This document shows positions 34,950 through 46,558 of a stretch of DNA of 64,000 bases, piece after piece. The translations under genes and the position numbers were made by a program. Source of the stretch: Akebia trifoliata (Eukaryota > Streptophyta > Magnoliopsida > Ranunculales > Lardizabalaceae). Every line of letters starts with the position of its first letter. Within the stretch, counting starts at the first letter, position 1. The DNA lies in contig CM030706.1 of the NCBI GenBank assembly GCA_017979445.1, forward strand, positions 19,919,884 to 19,983,883, read 5' to 3'. The notes under the pieces are model-generated. The model was given only the letters and a program-made list of their open reading frames with translations. It was not told the origin of the DNA and did not search any database.

Positions 34950-35900
34950 CCAGAAGAATAAAATCCCCAAAATGTTCAGGGTAATCTCATGAAAGTTTGA
35001 GGACAACCCTCTAAAAAAATCTCCCATTCTTTTCCAATCAAATTCCCCAATAGATGGCAAAAGGAAGAAACCTCCACCAAATGTTCAATCTCCTCGAGAA
35101 ACATGATAAATAATAACTCTGAAAAAGATAAAAAGTTGTATTCGAAAGAACCCAAGAAATCCTAAAAATACCAAAAAATGCCTCTAAAGAGCGAAGGATA
35201 CCTTACAGTGGAGTAAAATGTGATAAACCAATTCGTTACTGGCTAGACAAAGAACACAACGATTGGGCGTCATAAAACCCCGAGAAATAAAAAGATCAAG
35301 CATGGGTAATTTATTCAAAGTGGTTAACCAAATGAAAAAATGGACCCTAGAAGGGGCTTTAGAACCCCAAATAGTACTCGAATGAAACTTGTTAAGAAGA
35401 TTGTTTAGCTCCGTGAGTACTTGTGCAAATGAATTAATAGTGAAGTTTGCTTTTTTGGTACAAGTCTATTCCATCTTATCTTCTTCTATGACATTCCAGT
35501 GAGGTTCGTCAAGATTGGTCATTAAATAAGCAAGGTCTTGGATTCCCAATTCAATAAAACATCTCCTGAATCCCGGATCCCATACATGTTCATTTTCTTC
35601 ATGGTTCATAAAGTCTATCCAAGGAAAGTTTTTCTTTGAGGAAAGATTGAAGAGATGGGGGAAGAAATAGCAAAGAGCCAAGTCCCTACCCAACTGATCC
35701 TCCTAGAATCTAACCTTATTGTCCTTGCCATCTCTATACTACACCCACTTCTTGAAGTCTGTTAGATTGCTTATGATACCCTCCAAACGCTGCACCCATA
35801 TGAATAATTCACCTATTTGCTTTCCCACCCATTTTGCTTTTCCCCATACTTAGCTTTAATAACTCTCCTTCACAAGCTGGAGTTCTCATTCTCAAACTGA
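34950..35900 (-). pseudogene. L1-type LINE remnant (zinc-binding RT tail)
   Basis: Minus-strand frames read RGFMTPNRCVLCLASNELVYHILLHC, matching the zf-RVT end of plant L1 elements (RG....C.LC....E+..HIL.HC). Upstream, at 35466-35693, HVWDPGFRRCFIELGIQDLAYLM matches the W...FRR.F.D.EI..+..L segment. Frames are broken. Confidence 0.7.
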
Positions 35901-35934
35901 TGTCATTCCTTCATAAATTAATATGTCTATACTC

Positions 35935-36995
35935 TCTTTAACTTGTGGGTAAGTAAGGGAACAAACCCAAGAGAAAGGAGGGTTGTTACTAAGCTAAACA
36001 AAATGAAGTTAATTTAAGTTACACTTTTAAAATCTATTTTTATATTTTTGTGAAACAAAAATAGAGAGTAAATGTTGTTAGAAAATAAATCAATAAAAAG
36101 AAAATTTATACTACAAAACAAGAAATAAAGTCATTAATGATTTAAGTAGCTTAGGATTTTCAAATAACACTATGTCTAAGTTATATCCTTCTAGCACTCA
36201 ACTCCAAGGGCTTGGTGTGAGCTCATTGTCTTGAAGATATGGCATGAAGCTTAAAGTAATACAATAGTTAAGACTCCTTCACTCACTAATGTGTAAAGTC
36301 CCTACTACCAATTATCTAGATTAATTATGTTTTATCTTGATCTTATCTAAGTATAAAACATCTAAATTAAACATAAGAGGTGTAGAGATTCATCTAAAGG
36401 TTTGATCCATTGGAGTTGGATAAAACATTGAAGAGAACTCTATAATCATAAAGAACATGGAAAGATAAATAATATAAACATAGAATTAAAGCTTGCTCCT
36501 AGGCTTCATCCTTTCACTAATGGAGGGAGTCTAGCCTATGGTCATTTCAAGGATACAAGGAGAAATCATGAAACCAATACTTGTATTCATATGGTAACCA
36601 ATTTACACTATCTCATTCTTTGAGAAATTACTAAGAATTATTGAAATAAAACCTATCTAAAAATGAAAAATTACAGAAAAATGTCAAGATCATTTAAGGG
36701 GAGAAGAGATAATGGACCAAGGGACAATGACCCTTTTTCAATTAGAAAAATGATCTATTTATAAACTTAAGATGCTTTGAGACCCAAAAATAGCGCCTTC
36801 ACTCTTGCATATAATATCACGTATGGAGTACATTGGAGCAATTTTAGGGCGCTCCATTTGAAAATGACTGTTCCACATTGTACTTGGATTACATCATATT
36901 GATCTGAAGCCATATCTACAATTTTGCATGGTTGCTTAATTGGTCTTCTAGATTGTAATGCACATTTGATTAATTGATTTGTTGGTTCATCTTGA
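35935..36995 (-). mobile_element. LTR fragment of TGATGAG family
   Basis: The minus strand of 35940-35990 (CTCCTTTCTCTTGGGTTTGT, CTTACCCACAAGTT) matches the end of the LTR at about 32875-32925, and the homology continues rightward in order. The LTR start is missing because T2 begins at 36996. Confidence 0.65.
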
Positions 36996-39079
36996 TGAAA
37001 GTGCCCTCGATTCGTGGGGTGCGCGGATCCGCTTTTGATTTTTGAGGTTTGGGAGTACCCACCTAGTTATTACGGTCTAGGAACCGAACATCGACTCAAA
37101 ACGGATAAAAACAACTAATCTACTTAAGAAAATACTGAGTCCAGGGATCACGTTACGGGGTTAGAAGGTGTTAGGCACCAACCCCGCCTAACAAACGTCG
37201 ATCTTTACTAATTTTTAAAAATGATTACATTGTAAAATAGAACAAAAATAATAAATAAAATAAATAATAAGTTACCTTGCGGATTACAACGATTCCCTCA
37301 GCACTGGCAGAAAGTATCCTCGTATGTATTTCCTTGCTATTCACCCGTCACCGGATCTAATTTCTGATCTCCAAGTTGAGGTATCTTCTTCTTAGATCTG
37401 TGAGTTTTTTAAAATTTTTTATGGATTTCTAGGTATTTGAGAAGGAGTTTTGGGTGTTTTTTGAACAAAATCTGGGGGTTGGATGATAGGTAAGGGGTTA
37501 GGGTTTCAAAATCAAAGTTTTAGGAAGGTTGGGGAGGCTCCTTGACCTACTTTTTCTAGGATTTTCTCTTGAATACAAAAATATGTTGTAGAGACCCCTA
37601 ATTATAAATTTTTTTAAGAGCTTTTTAGATAGAGTTAGAGTTAGATTATGTTTCTTTTAAATAATTTTAAAATGTAATTAGAATTATTTTAGATAGTTTT
37701 AGAGTTTAATTAGAATTATTTTAGATAGTTTTAGAGTTTAATTATGTTTCTTTTAAATAGTTTTAGAGTTTAATTAGAATTATTTTAGATAGTTTTAGAG
37801 TTTAATTAGAATTCTATTAGGGTTAGGATTTAATTAGAATTCTTTTAGATAGTTTTAGAGTTTCATTAGAATTCTATTAGGGTTCGGGTTTGACATTAGT
37901 CTTATTAGATGATTAGGATTTTAACTTAAGTCTCACTTAATTGACTAGATTTTAGGATTTTGACATAAGTCTAACTTGATTGGCTAGATTTTAGGATTTT
38001 GACTTAAGTCTTACTTGATTGACTTTAATTTTAATTAGGATTTCACTTTACATTAATTAATGTTTTAATTATTAAAATTGTAAAATTATCATTTTGCTTT
38101 CGAAGAGGACTTTTTGTGTTTTAAGTAATTTTTCAATGTTCCAAGATGTTTTGGAATCGATTTTTCATAAGGAATTCAATGGTAATATTAGTTTGTGTCA
38201 TTTATAAAATTTTTTGTGCGAAATGGTCGTGAACTTTATGAGGGGCATTTTCGTAATTTTGTCGAATTTGGTGAAAATTGACGAAATGGTTTATTTGGTT
38301 TTAATTTGTTATTTTATGTGTTTGAAAGGATTTTTCTAAGCGTAATGTAGGCTCTAGGGATGTTTTGAGGTTAGGGGTATTTTGGTAATTTGATCATTTC
38401 TTAGTGATTTTTATCGTAAAGCTTTTTTTGTCTAAAAAATGATGATTTCTATGTTTTTGGAGTTATATTTTCCTAGCGTAGTATGGTTTCTATAGTTTTG
38501 TTAATTTGAGATAACTCATCTGAATTTATAAAACATATCTAGTAACAAATAAAGTATTGGAATAATCATCCATCATTGGGAATCGTCGCAATCAAGTTAA
38601 CGAGTTGATTAATCAAGTGACTGCAAAAATAGGGTGTCTACAGATGCCCCTCTTTGGCAGTGGGTCGAAGCAAACTAGATAGCAAATCTATTTTGGTAAA
38701 TAGTACGATATCCGAATGCTAAAGCTAGTAATAGTTCATTTTGCAGCCTGATTTAACAATTCGTTGGGGCGTTTGAATCCTTGAGGGTAAAACTCTTCCA
38801 GAACAAGTTTATCAGGTCCTCGAGCTTGAACTCTCACTGACGATATCAGATCCTTGAATTTTAGAAAATTATCCTTGACTAATGCAAAAGTGCACGTGTG
38901 TGCAATGGTGTGATGCTTACTTGGTAAAAATGTGTCAAGTCCTAAAGATCTCCTCTCATTGACTATAATGATTGAAAATTGAAATGTGCTTATGCAATGA
39001 AAGCAATCATGACAAGATTGAACAATGAGGTAATTGGAGTCATAACATTATAGGAACTTCGTTAAATCCTATTAGAAAT
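36996..39079 (-). mobile_element. Tat-like element T2: 3' LTR and tail
   Basis: On the minus strand the tail (39079 to 38643) ends with the purine tract CAAAGAGGGGCATC, followed by an LTR of 1647 bp from TGTAGACACCC (38642) to GGGCACTTTCA (36996). The tail is homologous to T1 13980-14205. The rest of T2 was lost where T3 starts. Confidence 0.8.
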
Positions 39080-42000
39080 TGTAGACACCCCATTTTTGCA
39101 TTTGCCTGATTAAGCAACTCGTCAACCTGATCGCAACGATTCCCGATGATGGATGTTTATTCCAATATTCCGTTTGTTACTAGATATGTTTCAAAAATTC
39201 AGATGAGGTATCTCAAACTAACAAAACCTTAGAAACCACACTATGCTAGGAAAATATAACTCTAAAAACATAGAAATCATCATCTTGCAGACAAAAAGAA
39301 ACTTTACGGTAAAAATCACTAAAAAATGATCAAATTACCAAAATACCCCTAACCTCAAAACATCCCTAGAGCCTACATTATGCTTAGAAAAATCCTTTCA
39401 AACACATAAAATAATTAATCGAAATCAAATAAACTATTTCGTGAATTTTCACAAAATTCGACAAAATTATGAAAATTCCCCTCATAAAGTTCACGACCAT
39501 TTCGCACAAAAAATTTCATAAATGACACAAATCAATAATCCCATCAAAATCCTTATGAAAAATTGATTCCAAAACATCTTGGAACATCAAAAACCAACTT
39601 AAAATGCAAAAAGTTCTCTCCGAGGGTAAAACGGTAATTTTACAATTTTAATAATTAAAAATTCTAAAATTTATAATTAAACATTAATTAATGTAAAGTG
39701 AAATCCGAATTAAAATTAAAGTCAATCAAGTAAGACTAAAGTCAAATCTTTAAAGACAATCAAGTAAAATTAAAGTCAAAATCTTAAAGTCAATCAAGTA
39801 AGACTAAAGTCAATCTTAAAGTCAATCAAGTAAGACTAAATTCAATCTTAAAATCAATCAAATAAGACTAAAGTCAATCTTAAAGTCAATCAAGTAAGAC
39901 TAAAGTTAAAATCTTAAAGTCAATCAAGTGAGACTAAAAGTCAAAATCCTAATAGAATTCTAATTAAATAATAATACTCTACCTAAAACAATTCTAATTA
40001 AAATATAAATCTACCTAAAAAATTCTAATTAAACAATAACTCTATCTAAAAGAATTATAATTACACACTAACTCTATCAAAATAAGCACTCAAAAAAATC
40101 TATAAATAAGGGACCTTACAACCTATTTTAGTATGAAAAAATAAACCCTAGAAAAATTAGGTCAAAAAGCTTCCCTAGCCTCCTATAAACCTTAAGTTTG
40201 AAGCCCCAACTCTTTACCTAACATCCAGACCCCAACTTTAGCTCAAAAAATACCTAGAAAACCTTCCAAAACACCCCAAAAATCTATAATAAAAATTTAA
40301 AAAAATTCATAAGGAGAAACTTTATTTTGGAGATCCGAAACGAATCCAATGACAGAACAAAGCGAGGGGTGTTGTACGAAGAATTATTCTACTAGATCTG
40401 AGGGAACAAGACCATTGTCTTCGTTAAGGTATATATTTTTTATTTTTTTTAACGGTTACGTCTTTTTAGCAATGTAGTTTTAGTTGAAAATTAGTAGAGG
40501 CCGGTGTTTGCCGGGGGGTGTTGGTGCCTAACACCTTCCAACCCCGTAATGTAATACCCGAACTCAGTAATTTTTTAAGTAGATAGTTGTTTTTATCCGT
40601 TTAGAGTCGATGTTCGGTTCCTAGACCGCAATAACTAGGTGGCTACTCCCAAACCTCAAAGGTCAAAAGCGGATCCGCGCACTCCGCAGATCGAGGGCGC
40701 TTTCAATGGCGACTCCGCTGGGGATTTTTGAAGATCAGACTTGAAAAGCCTCGAGTATGGGAACATTGCCGATGACCTAGTTTTTTTATTTTTAGTAAGT
40801 TTCTTTTGTTTGTTTATCAGTTTTTTTATATTTATTATTATTATTCTTGTTGGTCTGATCATTAATCATTCGATTCCATTTGGAGTACCTTGATCCAACA
40901 TATTATTTTTTTATGGTTTAATCAAGGGCCATCCGGAATGATCCTAAATAATACGAGATTTCAAGGTGATGGTTATATTGAGGATGGGATAATGATCATT
41001 GGGTTATGATTTTTTTTGTTTTTTGTGTGTTAATTTGCTTTTCGATAATATTATTATTTATTTTTATTTTTTTCGGTGTCGATCTATTTTTATTTATTTA
41101 TTTTTTTTTTTTGATATGTCACGGTCCTTTGACAGTATTATTATTATTATTTTTTTTTTATGAATGACAACAAGCAAAAAAATAAAAAAAAAATAGGAAT
41201 TTTGGTAAGAAATGGGTTTTAACTATAGATGGTATATAGATGGTAAATCTTATTTTATAAAAGGTGTGTTATTAGTAAGAAATGGGTTTTAACTATTACA
41301 CCCTTAATGATTCTAATTCAAAGATTGGTGTGCTTGTAGTAAAAAATCATTTTCATCCCAATTCATATCATCTTCTTCATCGTCTTCAACAGAGACCATG
41401 GCTTAAGCCGATCGATTTAAAGCTTCTATTCCGATCGGTTTAGGACTATTAAATTTTTGATCATCGATGTCTCTGAGGTAGAGACGCAAAGTTTCGAATC
41501 GACAGTCCCTTTAAAATCTAATCAATCTTGAACGGTTTTTATTGAAAAATGATGTCTCCTTCGTTTGTCAAAGAAGGTTGGAGTTGCTGGTTCAAATCGG
41601 CAGGAGACCTTTGATTCAAAGTGAAGTAACAAATGTCGCTCGAAGAATCAATTTTTTTTTTTTTAATTTAAATTTCTGTTGATTTCTTTTGAAATCGTTT
41701 TGAATCTTCGACTGAAGATTTTTTATTTTTTTTTATTTTTTTTTGAAACCAGGTTTTTTTTAATAAAAAAAAGAGAAATAATGCCTATTTTCTTTTGGGA
41801 GTTGAAGAAGAAGAGGGATTGAAAGATCGAACGAAGATATTTCAGATTAGTTTTTTTTCTTACCTTAGAGACGTTCGAACCTTGATAATCTCTGTTCTCG
41901 ATTGAGTCATGGAAATCGTGGGATCGCTCGATCTAAAATCGGTAATTAGTACATCGATTTGAGTTTTTTTTCCAAATTTATCTTCCCTGATCCGAATTTA

Positions 42001-42493
42001 TTGAAATTTCTTCTACGTTTCGGAGTGATTGTTGATATTTTTGGGATTTATAAGATTTGGAATTCATTGGTTGAACGGTTCTGAACTTCAAAAGATGCTA
42101 TTTACGAAACTTGAATCATCCAATCAGGATGCAATAGTAGAATTCAAAGTTTGGGACGATCCTATAGCCTCCCAGTAATATTTTTTTTTCAAGTTCGAGT
42201 CCAGTGGTTATCAAGAACCTAGTTCTCTGGGTTCTTGATGTGCAAATTCCGAATGTCATCGAGAGTATGAGTTCTTTATTCTTGGTGCTGGATAGAATGC
42301 ATGTTCAAAAAAAATCAGAAAAAAAAAAAGTAAAAAATTTTTGTAGTCGAAATTTAATTCGAGAATCATTCTAATTGAGGAGGTTCCATGCAAGTCACTA
42401 TGTATTTTTGGGTGTTCAAGTATTTTTATATATTATCACACCAACACACCATCGAGATTCTAAATTCTTTCTTTAAAAACCAACGGTTTGACA
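39080..42493 (+). mobile_element. Tat-like element T3: 5' LTR and truncated leader
   Basis: The LTR is 39080-40705 (1626 bp), from TGTAGACACCCC to GGGCGCTTTCA, with a TATA box TATAAATAAG at 40101-40110. The primer site TGGCGACTCCGCTGGGGA is at 40707-40724. The leader that follows is T-rich (40785-41180) and has no gene. It ends abruptly at 42494 where the duplicated segment begins. 39715-39950 is a tandem run of about seven AAGTCAATCAAGTAAGACTA units. Confidence 0.8.
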
Positions 42494-44131
42494 GTAGCTG
42501 GGGTATTTATAGCCTGGTGAGATCTCTTTCGAAACACAGTTCATCCCTAACCTACACACGTCCACCAATTCCTCCCTATGGGAGCATTCCACTCCTTCTT
42601 GTCCATCCTGCCCAGACGTCCCACCTGACTCCTCTTCCACGTATCAATCCCACAAGGACGCCTAACTTGGCCCTCGAAGGCTGATGTGGTATTTCCACGT
42701 TATGCCCTAAAATTACGTCGTCTACACTTAATATATTCATAAAAAATTTATGCTAAATGCTTTTTAATTATTTTGTTTGATGTTGACAAAAACTAATTGA
42801 AAATTTAATAAATTTACCATTCTTATTAGCTAAATTTTGTGCAAGACACTATAAAGAGCCATATTTTAATTTGGTAATGCCAAAAAGAAGCCATCTTCAA
42901 TTCCTTTTATTTCCCAGGATTAATAGTCTGAACTTCAATTGTAATACAAAAAAGTAAATATGCCATATATTGGATGGACCAAACGCATTTGTTTCACTTT
43001 TCGGACTTAAAGCAACATGAATAAAAAAAATAGCTGGTTTCCCTTGATTTTCTCTCTGATTTAAGATGGATAAGTTCTGGAAGAAATCAACGATTAAGAC
43101 AACCAAACACATGAACCATCTTATCAACAAAAACCCTTGATCTGTGGCCATGAACATTGCTCACTATCAAGAGTGCCTTGAAGAGTGAGTGATTCAATCG
43201 TTTCAATTCTGTAAGTCTCTACCAATATTAAACTTTCTATGGACAATAGATATAAGACTCTTTTCTGACAAGTTCGCCATCATTGCACATAAAAAATAAA
43301 AAAAAGTTAATGAGAATATACCCAGCTTCCCTGATTTAGACAAGGCCATCAAAATTGCTTCATAATTATATGCAGATTTCGGGACCATTTGAGCAAACAT
43401 TGCTTCATCGTGAACCAGATATGTCATCACATTTTGTCAAGTTGTCCTAGTGAAGCAGATGTGCTACAAACCTGGTTTAGTTCATGAAAGGATGAAAATA
43501 TTATTGCACAACATTGAGACTAAAGATTGTTTTCTTTTGTAGGGAAACACATCAACATCAATATAATCTAATATTTTTGATAATACCAACATTTTCTTGC
43601 AAAAATTAGGTAGAATTGAAGAGATTCTTTAAATAAATAGAAAAATAAAGAACATATCTAGAAAATATAGATTGCAGCATTAAGAACTTAAATTAACCAC
43701 ATCCAACATTGTTGTATTCTATTGCTACTACTTCTGTGACACCACCACAACAGGACAAACCTAAAAACCCTGAAATCCAAATACCCATCAAGTTAAAATG
43801 GTTGTATCGAACATTATTTATAACAAATGCATTGAATTCTATGGAAAATTATGAATACAAGAAGCACAGATTCCTTTTTTTTTATTCTGGGTACCGAAAT
43901 TTGAATATCATGAAAACTTTTTCTCTAACAAAAGTTTTCCCCACATATATTTGCCCCTTTACACAAAAGGGAAGTGGGATACCCTATGTTATCACTTATC
44001 AAAAAAAATTAGATGTATATTTGCTCCCTTCATCTTACAAGATTTTCATTACTTATCATCATTCATTTAGAAGACCCCAAAGCTTTGTGGTTGAATCATC
44101 ATATTGACTTGTCACCATCATTATTGGTGGT
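42494..44131. repeat. Large direct duplication, copy 2, with empty S3 site
   Basis: Copy of 24507-26195 lacking the 51-bp segment and the S3 insertion. It begins inside element B's LTR, just outside its TATA region, and has only U3 (42494-42725) of that LTR. Its minus-strand TATA lies at 42504-42512. The target GTGGT at 44127-44131 is uninterrupted and continues into the DNA that flanks the PMI gene. Confidence 0.9.
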
Positions 44132-44640
44132 GTTGGCACGTTTTTTGAACTTAGTTGGCTGTACAAATCTCATAATTTGCCAGCCATATAACCAATATGT
44201 TCCCCTGAGTTTGAGACTGTCTCCTGCAACAACTACTCTCTAATCAGAAGATACTCCATTTTTCCTACTTGTAAATAGGGAAGCAGCTTTCTCTTTTTCT
44301 TACTCATTTCAGTTATGTTCCCCAAAGTAAAGCTTGAAGGAAGACCACTTAATTAAGCCATTCAGATGGAGATTTCTATAAGTTATAATTGGGGAAAACC
44401 AAGAGTAAATCTTTCATTCCAAATACCCAAAGTTTAAAATATAATATCAATTGAATGTTGTGGTTAAGGAAAAAACCGATACGGTATCAACTGATACATT
44501 CCCAAAACATTCAATGTTTTGGGGTCAATGTTTCATATCGATATTGGCAGATACCGATACATATCGACCATTACATTCCAATATTTTAAAGTTTAAACCA
44601 TGCAAATACCAGATAAGAAACATTAATATGTGACAATAAA

Positions 44641-44717
44641 GAGATACCTGTCTCTGGGTTCAAATCCAGCTTACCCATAAAAATAAAATATAAAAATAAA
44701 AAAGGATACCTGTTTCT
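44641..44717. mobile_element. Short SINE-like insertion with duplicated flank
   Basis: GGTTCAAATCC, a fit to the RNA polymerase III B box, is followed by about 30 A-rich bases. The unit is flanked by imperfect direct repeats GATACCTGTCTCT and GATACCTGTTTCT. It looks like a 5'-truncated SINE. Confidence 0.4.
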
Positions 44718-44772
44718 CAAGTTCCTTAGCTCTGTCTTTTGCATCCTCACATCTTGCTTCTGCAAATTGAAG
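44710..44772 (-). pseudogene. Coiled-coil exon fragment
   Basis: The minus strand has TGTACAG, then 21 codons reading LQFAEARCEDAKDRAKELEK plus Q, then GTATCC: a 63-bp in-phase exon with plausible acceptor and donor. The heptad-like, charged sequence suggests a coiled coil. A second possible exon (44863-44902) does not stay open. The parent gene is unknown; an isolated gene fragment is likely. Confidence 0.35.
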
Positions 44773-46240
44773 CTGTACAACACATTTCAATGAAATGTTA
44801 TGCACATTTCTCGATATGGTAAATTACAATAATTACTTTATTGGGGAAACAAAGCAACAAACCTTGTCAACAACATCTCATTCTCTTCTTGTACATATCA
44901 AGCTGCAACGTGAGCATGTCAGCTTAACAACAAATTATTCAAGGATTACATTTCAAATTTCATCAACAAATAACAAATTTTCAATTTTTAGTCACCATTT
45001 AACAGGTCAAGTTTACATGCACAACTGAATTGACGTGTAGATTTCTTTCTTCAATCAAATTCCAGAGGGCTATCAATTTTCCTCTACTGTGAAAATATAC
45101 AACAAACTGATCGAGGCACAATGAGAACTACTATATTCAATAATAATATAAGTAAAATAAAGGGATGAACAACAAAAGCAAATCAAATATCCCTTTATCT
45201 TCTCTAAATGACCAAAACCCCCCATCTCCTCAACTCACAGAAACCCCCATGCATTACTTTGAGGTTCTCCAGAAGCCCAAGCATCTGAAACCCATCCGAG
45301 TCCCCTTTCGAGATTTTTGGGTTTTTCATTATGGAGAAAAAGCCAAAACCCTATGATTTATCAAAATGGAGAAAAAGGCAAAAGCTAGAATCACAAAATC
45401 TTCCATTGAGAATTCGAATTTCATTGTTGAGAAATTAAGAACAGGTCATCATTGGACAATGAAGTGAGCTGGTCATCTTCTCCCTGGGAAAGCAAATACA
45501 TGAAGTTGAAACAACCCAATTTGAGGGAGAGCTTTTCCCTATCCCAATCTAATCAATGTATTTATGTTTATGTATACCCTGCAAGTCAAGACTAAATGCC
45601 TACAATCTCCATGTATTTAGTTACTTGATCTACACCAACAAGACTTTGTGAGCTGTAATCCTGCAGTTTTTCCAAAGCATTTAGCCCTCTCCAAACAGAA
45701 ATGGGTGCAGAACCCCAACAACGACCAGAGTCGGTGAACTCAAGGAGACGGTGTTTCCTGCCCTGCCATTATCGAGATTCATAATCAAGCAAGCTTGTAC
45801 AATCTGCTTTGGATGCTTGGGCATTGGTTGATGATAAAAAAAAAGAATTAGGTCGTCCCAACCACTGATTCTCTAGATCCTCTTTCACTCTAAGAAATGA
45901 AAACATATTTCCACATCACAGGCCTAAAGATTTGATTGCAGGATGGAGAGAGATGTTTTGTTGAGTGAACGTTGAAGAGAATAACCAATGTACAATAAGA
46001 ATAAATAAAACGAAATCAAAGCAATGGCTCACATGGAAATTGTTAACTCACATCACAAAACGAAAAAAAAAAAAAAAAATACGCAGATCAAAATTGTCAA
46101 CTCAGTTCTCTTTTTATAAGGAGAGGATTATTTCATTTGCACTTATATATATATATCTACACCACTGTTGCTATAACATTATTCCAATCCCACTCGTACA
46201 AACATATATTAATATCAATAAACAACAATGCCATTCAAGC

Positions 46241-46558
46241 TCACACACTCAGAAGAAACTTGCTGTTCACTCCAGCCCTGTACAGCTCCAATCCTGCTGA
46301 GGAAGTTAAACTTATCTCAGCATCAGCAGGCACAAAAAGAACACTGCCCTCCTTAACCCTATCTTTGCTTGATGAGTCTGTTTGCACCGTTCCCTCCCCA
46401 GCCATAATCACAAAAATGGAGGGTCCTGAGACTGCATGAAACACTGTTGATGCTCCTTCAGGAAGAATGCAATGATCAACCTCAAATTCATCAAAAGGTG
46501 GTAAGTACCTTCGTGTGTAGGGATTCAACGGAACTCCCTGTAGTATTTCGGGAAAGCC
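46241..46558 (-). CDS. PMI: PMI last coding exon
   Basis: It follows the acceptor TTTCTGCAG and starts in phase 0 with GGCTTTCCC (GFPEILQGVPLNPYT). It has 105 codons and ends SKFLLSV then TGA at 46243-46241. It forms the C-terminal cupin half (FVIMAGEGTV, VLFVPADAEISL). Confidence 0.88.
   Translation of the reverse strand, partial: GFPEILQGVPLNPYTRRYLPPFDEFEVDHCILPEGASTVFHAVSGPSIFVIMAGEGTVQTDSSSKDRVKEGSVLFVPADAEISLTSSAGLELYRAGVNSKFLLSV

Larger units (their letters stand above)
44132..46240. other. DNA downstream of PMI with gene fragments
   Basis: AT-rich DNA between the duplication and the PMI stop codon. It holds the exon-like 63-bp frame at 44710-44772 and short frames of unknown meaning, including a basic 35-codon frame starting at 45334 (MEKKPKPYDLSKWRKRQKLE). 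No complete gene is recognised. Confidence 0.4.

Noticed and set aside
45965..46439. Two plus-strand frames overlapping the PMI last exon
   Set aside because: They are shadows antisense to the PMI C-terminus and its 3' flank.
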